Source: Nostocoides australiense Ben110 (GTDB taxonomy: Bacteria > Actinomycetota > Actinomycetes > Actinomycetales > Dermatophilaceae). Taken from it: a stretch of 33,570 bases of DNA. Positions 8,801 through 15,467 of the stretch are shown here, piece after piece. The notes below the pieces were generated by a model. It saw nothing but the letters and a program-made list of their open reading frames with translations, was not told the origin of the DNA and ran no database searches. Within the stretch, counting starts at the first letter, position 1. Each line of letters starts with the position of its first letter. The DNA lies in the NCBI RefSeq assembly GCF_001050535.1, contig NZ_HG764815.1:191398-224967 (forward strand), given 5' to 3'. The position numbers and the translations under genes were made by a program.

Positions 8801-10863
8801 GTCTCGAGTTCGGGGATCGGCGCGTGCTTCTTGGCCACCGTGAAGGCGTCGACGACGAAGAAGCGGATCTTCTTGTCACGGATCGTCTTTCGCGCACCCC
8901 GCGGCAGGTCCGCCCAGACCTGCTCGGGGCTGAGGTTGGACTGGAGGATGAACGTGCCACCCTCGGCCAAGCCCTTGAGCGGGTTGGTGTGGATGAACGC
9001 CTTGTGGTCGGGCGCGATGACGACTTCGACGTCCTCCAACTCGGCGTTGGTCGTCAGGATCGGCTCCGGCGAGAGCGTGATGTAGTAGTTCGTCGGCGCG
9101 CCGGACTTCTCCGAGCCGTATTTCGGCGCCGACTTGCTGTGCATCCCGAGGACGCCGGCGAGGATGTCGGTGAGCAGCTTGCCCGTCGCGATCGTGCCGT
9201 AACCGCCGACGGAGTGGAAGCGGATCCGCATCCCTTCTGCCGGAAGGAGATTCGGGTTCGGCTCGGTCTCGAGCGCCATGAGTTCAGTCTCGGGGTATGC
9301 CGCGCGCAGCCGCTCCTGGAGCTGCGCCATGTGCGGGTCGGGGTTCTTGTCGAAGAACTGCGACCCGAGATAGATGAGCGGAGGAAGGGTGCCTGCATCC
9401 AGCGCCTTGAACGCGGCATTCAGGTGGCGCGGCTGCAGGTCGTGTCCACCCAGGCCGAAGATGGCCGTGGTCAACACGGGCGACTGAGCCAGTGCGGGGA
9501 TTCCGTTGTGCCGCTGCGACTCCGCGTTCTGCTGCGCCTTGAACAGGGCCGCCGTGACGAGGGACGTCAGCGCCGTCTGGTCGGAGCGCTCCAGGACGAT
9601 GACGGACTTCTTGCCCGCGAGCGCAGCAACGACCTCGGCCTCGGGGAAGGGCTGCAGCATCTTGACGGAGACCAGGCCGGCCTTGATGCCCTGCTCGCGC
9701 AGGTAGGGCAGGACGGCGCGCACGTCGTCGCAGACCGAGCCGAGCCCGACCATGACGACCTCGGCGTCGTCGGTGTCATAGGTGTGAACCGGGGTGTAGG
9801 TGCGGCCCGTCAGTTCCGAATACTCCGCCATGGCCTGGCGCACCAGCGACGGCACGGCGGAGGCGAAGTGGGTGCGGTGGTCGACGGCGCCGGCCTGGAA
9901 GTCGGGCTGGTTCTGCACCGGCCCGGTCAGGCCGGGGTTGTTGACGTCGACGAGGGAGGGCACCAGCTGGCGCGTCCCCTTCTCCCACGCATTGACCCAT
10001 TGGCGACGCCACGGCCCCTTGAGGTCCTCGGGGACCCAGGCGAGCGTCATACCCACCAGCTCTCCGTCGTTGTCCTTCTCCACCTCGTCCGCCTTGGCGG
10101 CGAGGAAAGCCTGCAGCGCCGCAACATCATCCGCCGGGATGTCCCGGCCGTGGCGACGCAGGAACCCCTCCAACTGGAAGACCCGGCCCTTGGCGCCGAA
10201 CAGCATCTCCTGCGCCAGCGTCGGGCAGGCGATCCGGCCGGCGGGGTCACCCAGATATTCGCGCAGCAACTCCGGCTCCGGCATCAACGCCTCGGAGAGC
10301 ATGTGGCTCGTCGAGAAGCCGTCCATCGCGTTGGCGACGGGGATCAGCGAGAGCGAGGAGGCGCGGTAGGAGATCGCGGCGAGGTCGGCGGCCTCCTGCG
10401 GGTTGGCGCCGAAGAGCACGGTGTAACCGGAGGACAGCAGCGCGTAGATGTCGTCGTGGCCGGCCATGACGTTGAGGGAGTGCTTCGACACCACACGCGC
10501 GGCGACCTGCAGCACGAAGCCGCCGATCTTCTTGCCGACGGTGACGAAGTGGGACTCCATCGCGTAGAGGATGCCCTGGCTGGAGGAGGCGTTCGAGATG
10601 AACGCGCCGCCGGTCAGGGCCGCGCCGAGCGCACCGGACTGGGCGGAGTGCTCGCCCTCGGGCTCGAAGAAGAACGCGTGCTTGCCCCAGACGTTGACAC
10701 CACCCTCGGCGCGCGCGGCTTCATACAGCTCGGAGATCTCGGTCGAGGGGGTGATGGGGTAGCCGATGACCCCGCCGCAGACCTGGCTCATGACGTGAGC
10801 CACGGCGGCGTTGCCGTTGATGACGGTGGGTTGCCCCGGGTACTTCGCTGTGTTCGCGGTCAT
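5863..10863 (-). CDS. nifJ: Pyruvate:ferredoxin (flavodoxin) oxidoreductase, extended form
   Basis: 1666 aa; the usual single-chain enzyme is about 1170-1230. ATG at 10863 follows a good GAAGGA site. Order: N-terminal pyrimidine-binding domain (VINGNAAVAHVMSQVCGGV, GYPITPSTEI), a second transketolase-type domain, the gamma domain near 540-740 (HSVGGYGTIATGKLL), two [4Fe-4S] motifs (CTGCMECALVCP from 849, CTGCLECVEVCGPGAL from 978), and the thiamine-diphosphate domain (HGGCRGCGE, GGDGASYDIGFG near 1230, NSGVYSNTGGQ). It oxidatively decarboxylates pyruvate with CoA to acetyl-CoA, reducing ferredoxin or flavodoxin. The last ~250 residues are extra: a helical stretch, an Ala/Gly/Pro linker near 1550-1590, then Cys1604, 1607, 1610 and 1660, which resemble a single-cluster ferredoxin. 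Oxygen-sensitive in general, so probably used under low oxygen. Another 2-oxoacid substrate is possible. Tyr-Ala pairs here use TAC, unlike most neighbours. Confidence 0.93.
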   Translation of the reverse strand: MTANTAKYPGQPTVINGNAAVAHVMSQVCGGVIGYPITPSTEISELYEAARAEGGVNVWGKHAFFFEPEGEHSAQSGALGAALTGGAFISNASSSQGILYAMESHFVTVGKKIGGFVLQVAARVVSKHSLNVMAGHDDIYALLSSGYTVLFGANPQEAADLAAISYRASSLSLIPVANAMDGFSTSHMLSEALMPEPELLREYLGDPAGRIACPTLAQEMLFGAKGRVFQLEGFLRRHGRDIPADDVAALQAFLAAKADEVEKDNDGELVGMTLAWVPEDLKGPWRRQWVNAWEKGTRQLVPSLVDVNNPGLTGPVQNQPDFQAGAVDHRTHFASAVPSLVRQAMAEYSELTGRTYTPVHTYDTDDAEVVMVGLGSVCDDVRAVLPYLREQGIKAGLVSVKMLQPFPEAEVVAALAGKKSVIVLERSDQTALTSLVTAALFKAQQNAESQRHNGIPALAQSPVLTTAIFGLGGHDLQPRHLNAAFKALDAGTLPPLIYLGSQFFDKNPDPHMAQLQERLRAAYPETELMALETEPNPNLLPAEGMRIRFHSVGGYGTIATGKLLTDILAGVLGMHSKSAPKYGSEKSGAPTNYYITLSPEPILTTNAELEDVEVVIAPDHKAFIHTNPLKGLAEGGTFILQSNLSPEQVWADLPRGARKTIRDKKIRFFVVDAFTVAKKHAPIPELETRMMGIAFIGAVAAHVDRVAHGASRDQILERVHKQIEKKFGRKGETVVESNMSVILDGIEATTQIDYDTAAFLEIDDHPAPKPLLTVALSASMCPSARAERTSGLFDPTYYEDLMARPFREGTIGEAPVLPGAGLFMPPGTAAGKDKGLFRREVPAFNPDICTGCMECALVCPDAAIPNTVHEIHDLILTAVTEIDATDGQKDVLRKEIFGIAERTREALRHREEKPFHEIVATAAASVATDPTMQHTVDKLVAKLATYPVARTRPFFDSPEKDEPGTGGLFAATIDPWKCTGCLECVEVCGPGALTVQEQDAGVLATLQERFAFMTANPNTPTRFVEGSDSPDGDIKRLMLDHANFWATTGGHGGCRGCGEVTAIRLVMSTSHALGERRRKAHTKELIGLIDRLYAKASTVDSDERRERINGAIKTLEHRLYLLEGGPTGTGPASTIIANATGCSSVYASTMPFNPYTDPWVNSLFQDAQPLAKGIFEGTAAQLVTDVKAMRLAELELSDSYDPAVHDKQLTMLGWGDFTKPELDLMPTVLTIGGDGASYDIGFGAMSRILASDTPIKVMVLNSGVYSNTGGQASTASLTAQDSDLSRFGSAHDGKHESRKELGLLASFHPHVFVCATSTAIQGHFLTNAMEFLRYTDAPAVLDIYTPCGSEHGISEDASAARARLAVESRMNPVFVHDPRRGSTLHDWFSLEGNPDIEKTWTTTDLAYKDDDGNIQLMKAALTPAEFALGETRFRKQFHRLPTDLEPVAVPMDEYIELPKEQQASKVPFIWATDDDQKLIKVQCSASIVSLVKDRRRYWQMLQYLSGVHEAQLTALHTSDLKDLQARYDEAMRARENAIDEIANAMSSLASSSRAPVSLGSAIPVRPSGAGGMPGGAAPAAAPAEAATAVIDAPIWLDEVDIPKCNDCGTCYQELPQLFEQHTMIIDGLPQKVARMIPGALESVEITPDLEKRMDRVKKTCDAEIIQ

Positions 10864-10876
10864 TTCGTTTCCTTCA

Positions 10877-10921
10877 CCGGATTGCCACATCCGGTCTCGT
10901 CGGCCGCGCGCCACCGCGGCC
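10877..10921 (-). promoter_or_regulatory. Paired hairpins in the leader between small ORF and nifJ
   Basis: Two perfect inverted repeats occupy the 75-base gap between the small ORF and nifJ. One has 7-bp arms, GGCCGCG 10902-10908 and CGCGGCC 10915-10921. The other has 6-bp arms, CCGGAT 10877-10882 and ATCCGG 10889-10894, and ends just before the nifJ ribosome site. They could attenuate transcription, mark an RNA processing site, or protect the nifJ mRNA end. No T tract is present. Confidence 0.45.
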
Positions 10922-10938
10922 CTGTCGCGGTTGGAGTC

Positions 10939-11082
10939 CTAGGTGTCGGACTCCTCGGGGTCGACATGCGGGAAGAATCCCGACGTGCCAAGTTCGGGTG
11001 ATTCAAAGAGGTCCGTGGCGAAGTCCTCCGGCGGGGGCTGGTCGAGGACGTCCGATTCCGCTCGGGTCATCACGTCGCTCAT
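10939..11082 (-). CDS. Small acidic protein upstream of nifJ
   Basis: 47 aa, ATG at 11082 to TAG at 10939. A strong GGAGG ribosome site sits 7 bases before the ATG, and most third codon positions are G or C, both in favour of a real gene. The protein begins MSDVMTRAESDVLDQ and ends HVDPEESDT. It has at least fourteen Asp/Glu against one Arg, no Cys, no signal peptide and no membrane segment. No family is recognised. It is the first gene of the PFOR operon, 75 bases before nifJ, with two hairpins in between. It could be a small partner or assembly protein for the oxidoreductase, or a translated leader; there is no run of a single amino acid as in classic attenuator peptides. Confidence 0.6.
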   Translation of the reverse strand: MSDVMTRAESDVLDQPPPEDFATDLFESPELGTSGFFPHVDPEESDT

Positions 11083-11147
11083 CGCCTGCCTCCAGTCGTA
11101 GGTGACTCATCGGCAGCGGGCGGCAAACCTCGACCCCTTGCGCGGCG

Positions 11148-11159
11148 CACCACGTGGTG
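11148..11159. promoter_or_regulatory. 12-bp perfect palindrome between divergent genes
   Basis: CACCACGTGGTG is a perfect palindrome in the 202-base gap between the small ORF/nifJ operon (minus) and the toroid protein gene (plus). Its position fits an operator for a dimeric regulator of either promoter. The regulator cannot be named. Confidence 0.35.
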
Positions 11160-11271
11160 GCCGACGCTTGTCCTCGCTGTGGACCTTTTCATCAAGTCAC
11201 TTCGCGCGGAGGAACGCAAGATGGAACGGAGTGGATTACGCCACACCGCGACGGGTGTCGGTCCTCGTTCC

Positions 11272-11277
11272 TAGAGT
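11272..11277 (+). promoter_or_regulatory. -10 box of a leaderless promoter
   Basis: TAGAGT lies 7 bases before the ATG at 11285, and no ribosome site precedes the ATG. This is the usual actinobacterial leaderless arrangement. No convincing -35 box is seen. Confidence 0.45.
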
Positions 11278-11284
11278 CGCGGGT

Positions 11285-12247
11285 ATGACGTCGCTCCAGT
11301 TCTCGTCCGATGCCCTCGACCGCTCGCGCGCCTGGCTGGCTGCTCATGGCCGGCCTCTCGAGCGGGTGCGGCTCGCGCAGGTGCTCGGCACGGCCACCCC
11401 CGGTCAAGTCACCGATGCCGTGTCCGCCTATGCCAACTCCGACGGCGGGGTCGGCAACGCACTCGAGTCCGACTGCCGCGCACCGGAATCCAGTGCCCTC
11501 GGTGCGCTGACGGCGCTCGACATCCTCCGGGCACACCGCGTGCCGGGTGACCATCCGCTGGTGGGTCAGGTGTGCCGATGGCTCGTCGAGAGTGTCGAGT
11601 CCGATAGGCAAGGGCGCTTGGTATGGCCGTTCCTTCCCCCGTCGGCCCAGGCCAGTCCGCATGCGCCCTGGTGGGACCAGAGCGAGCCGGGTCAGCTCGC
11701 CGAGACGTTTGCCGGGTATGCCGCGAACCCGGGTGTCGCGTTGACCGCTCACCTGTGGCGGCGCGAGGTGGCTGCGCCGGGGAGCGTGCCTGCCGAGATG
11801 CTGGCCCAACTCACCCAGCAGGTGCGCGATGTGGCTGCTGACGGTGTCTCGGCGGAGGAAGTGAACGCCCACGATGCGTTGGCGCACTTCGCCGGAGAAG
11901 CCGCCACGCCCGCGGACGCGCGGGAGGCGGTCACGGCATACCTCCGTCGGGTGCTTCCGGAGCGGGTGATGGCGACGGAGGCCGACTACGCGACATACGG
12001 GATCCACCCGCTGTGGATCGCGCCCACGCCGGCGCACCCGCTCGCCGCCGCCCTGGCCGACACGCTGCCGATGGCTCTCGACCGGACGATCGCGAGCCAG
12101 CAGCCGGACGGCTCGTGGGCGACCTTCTGGGACTGGGGTGGCTGGCACCCGGATGTCTGGCCACAGGCCGAGCAGGAATGGCGCGGTTCGCTGATCGTCC
12201 GCAATATCGCCGCCCTGCTGGCTCATGGCCGGGTGGTTCGCCCGTAG
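11285..12247 (+). CDS. Terpenoid-cyclase/prenyltransferase-like toroid protein, function unknown
   Basis: 320 aa. The ATG at 11285 is preferred over an in-frame upstream start at 11102 because a TAGAGT box lies 7 bases before it and the extra 61 codons are low-quality basic sequence. The protein looks like an alpha-alpha toroid: repeated helices (SSALGALTALDILRAH, VCRWLVESVE) and a QW-type motif near the end (QQPDGSWATFWDWGGW), with Trp-rich loops (WPFLPP, PWWDQ). Squalene cyclases and protein prenyltransferases share this fold, but the cyclase DxDD acid motif is not visible, so catalysis of that kind is doubtful. No signal peptide or membrane segment is seen. It is divergent from the PFOR operon and 60 bases ahead of gpsA, possibly in its transcript. 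Confidence 0.75.
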   Translation: MTSLQFSSDALDRSRAWLAAHGRPLERVRLAQVLGTATPGQVTDAVSAYANSDGGVGNALESDCRAPESSALGALTALDILRAHRVPGDHPLVGQVCRWLVESVESDRQGRLVWPFLPPSAQASPHAPWWDQSEPGQLAETFAGYAANPGVALTAHLWRREVAAPGSVPAEMLAQLTQQVRDVAADGVSAEEVNAHDALAHFAGEAATPADAREAVTAYLRRVLPERVMATEADYATYGIHPLWIAPTPAHPLAAALADTLPMALDRTIASQQPDGSWATFWDWGGWHPDVWPQAEQEWRGSLIVRNIAALLAHGRVVRP

Positions 12248-12307
12248 CGGTGGGTTCGGGCATTACGCTCGGCGCCACACCGGTCGCCGATTCCCGAAGG
12301 AGCCCTC

Positions 12308-13318
12308 ATGCGCCGACCCAATGTCACTGTCCTCGGCGGAGGGTCGTGGGGCAGTGCGATCGCCTCGATCGCCGCTCGAAATGCGCCGACTCTGTTGTGG
12401 GCGCGCGACGAGGCCACGGTCGCGGACATCAACGAGCGGCACGTCAACTCGCGCTACCTCGACGACCTGCCTTTGAATCCTGCGCTCCGGGCGACGAACG
12501 ATCTGGAGCACGCCATCGCGACGGCAGACGTGCTGGTGCTCGGCGTGCCGTCACAAGCCTGCCGGGGAGTTCTCACTGAAGCAGCCGAGCACCTCCGCCC
12601 GTGGGTGCCGATCGTCTCGCTCGTCAAGGGCTTGGAGCAGGGCAGCCGGCTGCGGATCACGGAGGTCGTCCGCGAGACCCTGCCGGGCCATCCCGTCGGT
12701 GTGCTCAACGGGCCTAATATCGCGCGCGAAATCGCGGCCGGGTACGCCGCCGCCGCGACGCTGGCGATGCCTGACCAACAGCAGGCGGAGTCACTGCAGA
12801 ATCTGTTGCGCTCCACCATGTTTCGCGTCTACACCTCAACCGATGTCGTGGGTGTCGAGGTGGCCGGGGCGCTGAAGAACATCTTCGCCATCGCGACCGG
12901 ATTCGGCGACGGCCTGGAGGCCGGTGACAACACCCGGGCCATGGTCATCACCCGGTCGCTGCGCGAACTCTCGCGGCTCGGAGTCGCGATGGGCGGGCAC
13001 GAGCAGACCTTCTCCGGACTCGCCGGGATGGGCGATCTCATCGCCACTTGCACCTCCCCCCATAGCCGCAACCGCCGCGTCGGCATCCGCTTGGCTCAGG
13101 GCAAGACGCTGCCCGAGATCGAGGCCGAACTGAAGCAGGTCGCCGAGGGCGTCAAGTCCGCCCCCGTCGTCATGGAGCTGTCCCGAGAGCATGGCGTCGA
13201 GATGCCCATCGCCCGCGAGGTCGACGCCGTCCTCAACCACGGCCAGACCGCCGTCCGTGCCTACCGGGGATTGCTGCGGGAGGCGCCGGAGCACGAGTTC
13301 CACGGCGATGCCTGGTAG
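12308..13318 (+). CDS. gpsA: NAD(P)-dependent glycerol-3-phosphate dehydrogenase
   Basis: 336 aa, typical length. ATG is preceded by GAAGGAG at 12297-12303. It reduces dihydroxyacetone phosphate to sn-glycerol 3-phosphate in the cytosol, the first step of glycerolipid synthesis. Visible features are the N-terminal Rossmann motif VLGGGSWGSA (residues 8-17), GPNIAREIAAGYAAA, the conserved Lys190 in VAGALKNIFAIATG, and the C-terminal substrate region (AGMGDLIATCTSPHSRNR, GVKSAPVV). Here the usual Leu of GPNLA is Ile, a mild change. Its product feeds PlsB, the HAD-PlsC fusion and the WS/DGAT encoded at 17774-23119, so the window holds most of a triacylglycerol route. A GC-rich hairpin follows. 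Confidence 0.95.
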   Translation: MRRPNVTVLGGGSWGSAIASIAARNAPTLLWARDEATVADINERHVNSRYLDDLPLNPALRATNDLEHAIATADVLVLGVPSQACRGVLTEAAEHLRPWVPIVSLVKGLEQGSRLRITEVVRETLPGHPVGVLNGPNIAREIAAGYAAAATLAMPDQQQAESLQNLLRSTMFRVYTSTDVVGVEVAGALKNIFAIATGFGDGLEAGDNTRAMVITRSLRELSRLGVAMGGHEQTFSGLAGMGDLIATCTSPHSRNRRVGIRLAQGKTLPEIEAELKQVAEGVKSAPVVMELSREHGVEMPIAREVDAVLNHGQTAVRAYRGLLREAPEHEFHGDAW

Positions 13319-13354
13319 GGGCTCCCCTTGTCAGGACCGGTGCTCCGGACCTCT

Positions 13355-13372
13355 CACGGCGACTGCGCCGTG
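13355..13372 (+). terminator. Hairpin after gpsA
   Basis: Perfect 7-bp arms CACGGCG (13355-13361) and CGCCGTG (13366-13372) with a 4-base loop, 36 bases after the gpsA stop. No T tract follows, which is common in high-GC actinobacteria. Confidence 0.5.
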
Positions 13373-13429
13373 TCACGGTGAACCACCGCCGATCATCGGC
13401 CGACGCGACCTGGACAGAGTCGATTCTGC

Positions 13430-13444
13430 ACCACTGTCAGTGGT
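13430..13444. promoter_or_regulatory. 15-bp palindrome upstream of the HNH gene
   Basis: ACCACTG-T-CAGTGGT is a perfect 7+1+7 inverted repeat, about 65 bases before the -35 box of the DUF222-HNH gene. The following ~95 bases are clearly A/T-richer than the surroundings, as in a promoter region. It may be an operator. Confidence 0.35.
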
Positions 13445-13508
13445 CAGTGCTATAAGCTCGGCGCACACGTAATCCCTTGGGAGACAATGATATTTCTCGA
13501 AATGGGGG

Positions 13509-13537
13509 TTGCGCGATCAGTCGAACAGATGTAGCAT
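13509..13537 (+). promoter_or_regulatory. Promoter of the DUF222-HNH gene
   Basis: TTGCGC (13509-13514) and TAGCAT (13532-13537) are spaced by 17 bases, and the ATG follows 5 bases later without a ribosome site. This fits a leaderless or near-leaderless transcript. Confidence 0.5.
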
Positions 13538-13542
13538 GAGGT

Positions 13543-15105
13543 ATGGCAGTCCACCCCAGCACACCACGCGATCCCAGGTCCGGTGACCTCGGGATCAGCG
13601 ACGTGCTGAACCTCGTGCGCGACTGCACCGCCGCGCTGTCATCCGTGCGTCAGGAGGTCGGCGCAGCCACCGAAGCGCAACTTCTCGACCTCGTCAGCGA
13701 ACTGGGCGAACTCGCCTTGTGGAGTGACGCCGCGGAGGTCGCCGTCGTCGGCGACGCTCTCACCCGCGGCCTGCCCGCCGCCTCTCAGGTGCCTCTGAGC
13801 CCCGCCGACTGGATCGCCACGGCCTCGCGGCGGCATACCCGCGGTTCGGCGTCCCGCGTGGTGAAGATCGCCGAGGCCCTGCGGTCGCCGACGATCACCC
13901 GACCCGCCGGGGCGTTGGCCCCCGGCCAGGACGGCGAGGTTCTCGGCGAGGCGATCCTCGGCGCCGTCGTGCCGCTGCCCTGCGGCCAGGTCGCCATGGA
14001 CGAGATGCGGCGCCTGGCACCAGATCTGCAGCCCGCCTTCGTGCCGGCAGCGTGGGAGGCCTACGCCCTCGTGGGGGCAGGCGGCGACCCACGAGAGGTC
14101 CGGCGCATCCGGCCCGAGCTGTATGCCCGCTTCGGCCGCCCCGACCGGTTGAACGATCGCGACGAGGGAGCCCGCAAGCATGCGTTCCTCTCCACCGGCG
14201 CCGTCGACCCGGTCGACGGCCTGACTGACTACCGGATGTCTCTCAGCGCCGAATCCGCTGCGATCCTCGAGGCCGCGCTCGACCGTCTCACCAAACCCCA
14301 ACCCGGCCCCGACGGGGGCGCCGACCCCCGCTCCTACCCCACCCGACGAGCCGATGCCTTGATCGAACTGGTCCGGCGCGCGACGACACACGGCGTCGTC
14401 CCCACCGTCGCGCCCGACACCGGCGCCGGGCTCCAGGGGGATGGCCAGGGCCGCCCAGCCGCCGATCGCCGAGCCGCCGAACGCCCAGCCGCCGGGCGTC
14501 CGGCCAGCCAGGTGAGCCTTATCGTGCGCCTGGGTGACCTGCGCGACGAGGACGGTTGCGCCACCACCATCACCGGCCTGGACGCCGGGCGCTACCTGTC
14601 GATCGCGACCGCCCGGCTGCTGTCGTGCAACACGATGCTCGCCCCCATCATCGTGGACGAGCACGGCACGCCGATCATCATCGGTCACAGCAAACGGCTT
14701 TTCACCAGCCAACAGGTGCGAGCCATGCAACTGCGCGATGACGGGTGCTCTTTCCTGCACTGCAGCAGGCCGGCCGGCTGGGCCGATGCTCATCACCTGA
14801 TCCATTGGGCCGACGGCGGTGCCACCGAGATCGACAACGGCGCGTTGCTGTGCAACTACCACCACCACGTCGTCCACTCCCGACGCCTCGCCGGCTGGGT
14901 CACCACCGACCCACCCGACGACACGCTGGGACGACCTCCCGGGAGCAGCGAGACCAGCGACGCCGAGGACCTCGCGCGCCGCCGGGACCGCGGCGAGCCC
15001 GCAGCTGCCGACCGGCCGGCCGGGCCACCCCGCGTGCACTGGGACTTGACCCCCGGCAGTTACGACCGGCTTCTAGCCGCCCGCGCCGGCGGCAGCGCCG
15101 CCTGA
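13543..15105 (+). CDS. DUF222 domain HNH endonuclease (13E12 family)
   Basis: 520 aa. The N-terminal ~300 residues match the DUF222/13E12 helical domain (TEAQLLDLVSELGELALW, DYRMSLSAESAAILEAALD). A Pro/Ala/Arg linker follows near residues 285-325. The HNH nuclease motif is at ~400-450: a Cys pair in GCSFLHCSRPAGW, His417-His418 in ADAHHLIHWADGG, Asn in DNGALLCNYHHH, and a final His. All metal-binding and catalytic residues appear present. These proteins occur in many copies in actinobacterial genomes, often near mobile DNA; the biological role is not established. Here the gene borders a zone of repeats, broken genes and an IS fragment, in line with that habit. The tail after ~455 is Pro/Arg/Ala-rich and probably disordered. 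Confidence 0.9.
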   Translation: MAVHPSTPRDPRSGDLGISDVLNLVRDCTAALSSVRQEVGAATEAQLLDLVSELGELALWSDAAEVAVVGDALTRGLPAASQVPLSPADWIATASRRHTRGSASRVVKIAEALRSPTITRPAGALAPGQDGEVLGEAILGAVVPLPCGQVAMDEMRRLAPDLQPAFVPAAWEAYALVGAGGDPREVRRIRPELYARFGRPDRLNDRDEGARKHAFLSTGAVDPVDGLTDYRMSLSAESAAILEAALDRLTKPQPGPDGGADPRSYPTRRADALIELVRRATTHGVVPTVAPDTGAGLQGDGQGRPAADRRAAERPAAGRPASQVSLIVRLGDLRDEDGCATTITGLDAGRYLSIATARLLSCNTMLAPIIVDEHGTPIIIGHSKRLFTSQQVRAMQLRDDGCSFLHCSRPAGWADAHHLIHWADGGATEIDNGALLCNYHHHVVHSRRLAGWVTTDPPDDTLGRPPGSSETSDAEDLARRRDRGEPAAADRPAGPPRVHWDLTPGSYDRLLAARAGGSAA

Positions 15106-15139
15106 CACTCGCCGTCCCGTCGCGGCGATTTCCGCTGCC

Positions 15140-15209
15140 CTGTCAGTCGGCCGGCTGTCAGTCCGCTGCCCTGTCAGTCGGCTGGCTGTCATTCATCTGG
15201 CTGTCAGTC
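15140..15209. repeat. Five tandem CTGTCAGTC-type repeats, 15-16 bp period
   Basis: Copies start at 15140, 15155, 15171, 15186 (CTGTCATTC) and 15201, separated by GC-rich spacers such as GGCCGG or GGCTGG. The array lies between the HNH stop and the GNAT remnant; the last copy contains the GNAT stop codon (TGA on the minus strand). Confidence 0.75.
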
Positions 15210-15467
15210 GAATGTCCGGCGCATGGCGATGCGTTTGTGGCCCGCGTGATTGCCGCGCACCTCACCCAGAGGCGTGAAGCCGGCATCATCGAAGATGGTG
15301 CGCATCCCGGGGTAGGCCAGCGTCCTGTCGATTGTGTCCCCCTGGTTGTCGACGGGGAAGCCGTCGATGGCTTTGGCGCCCTTGCTCTTTGCGTAGTCAA
15401 CGGCCCCGTCGAGCAGCGCTCGGGTGACGCCCGACCCAGTCCCCCACAGGCTGGCCGGCATGCGCAC
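15204..15467 (-). pseudogene. GNAT N-acetyltransferase, 3' remnant without its N-terminal part
   Basis: The readable end encodes GVTRALLDGAVDYAKSKGA, then IDGFPVDN, YPGMRTIFDDAGF and IAMRRTFD. This is the second half of a GNAT acetyltransferase from the acetyl-CoA-binding loop onwards (SGVTRALL in place of GxGxA/G). The first ~80-100 residues of a normal GNAT are absent: upstream on this strand lies the head of the MFS remnant. An ATG at 15467 or 15461 could still start an 87-85 aa product, but it would lack the N-terminal strands, so it is most likely non-functional. The stop codon falls inside the tandem repeat array. Probable cause is a deletion or recombination joining it to the MFS gene. 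Confidence 0.7.

Noticed and set aside
8062-11001. Long open frame (979 codons) on the plus strand
   Set aside because: It is antisense to nifJ. The translation is rich in Arg, Gly, Asp and Val with no motif, as expected from the complement of high-GC coding DNA.
15140-15209. Possible CRISPR array
   Set aside because: The repeat unit is 9-10 bases with 5-7 base spacers, far too short, and no cas genes are present.
14745-15459. Long frame joining the HNH region to the MFS sequence
   Set aside because: The first part is an out-of-frame shadow of the HNH gene and GNAT remnant; only the sequence from about 15470 resembles a transporter.
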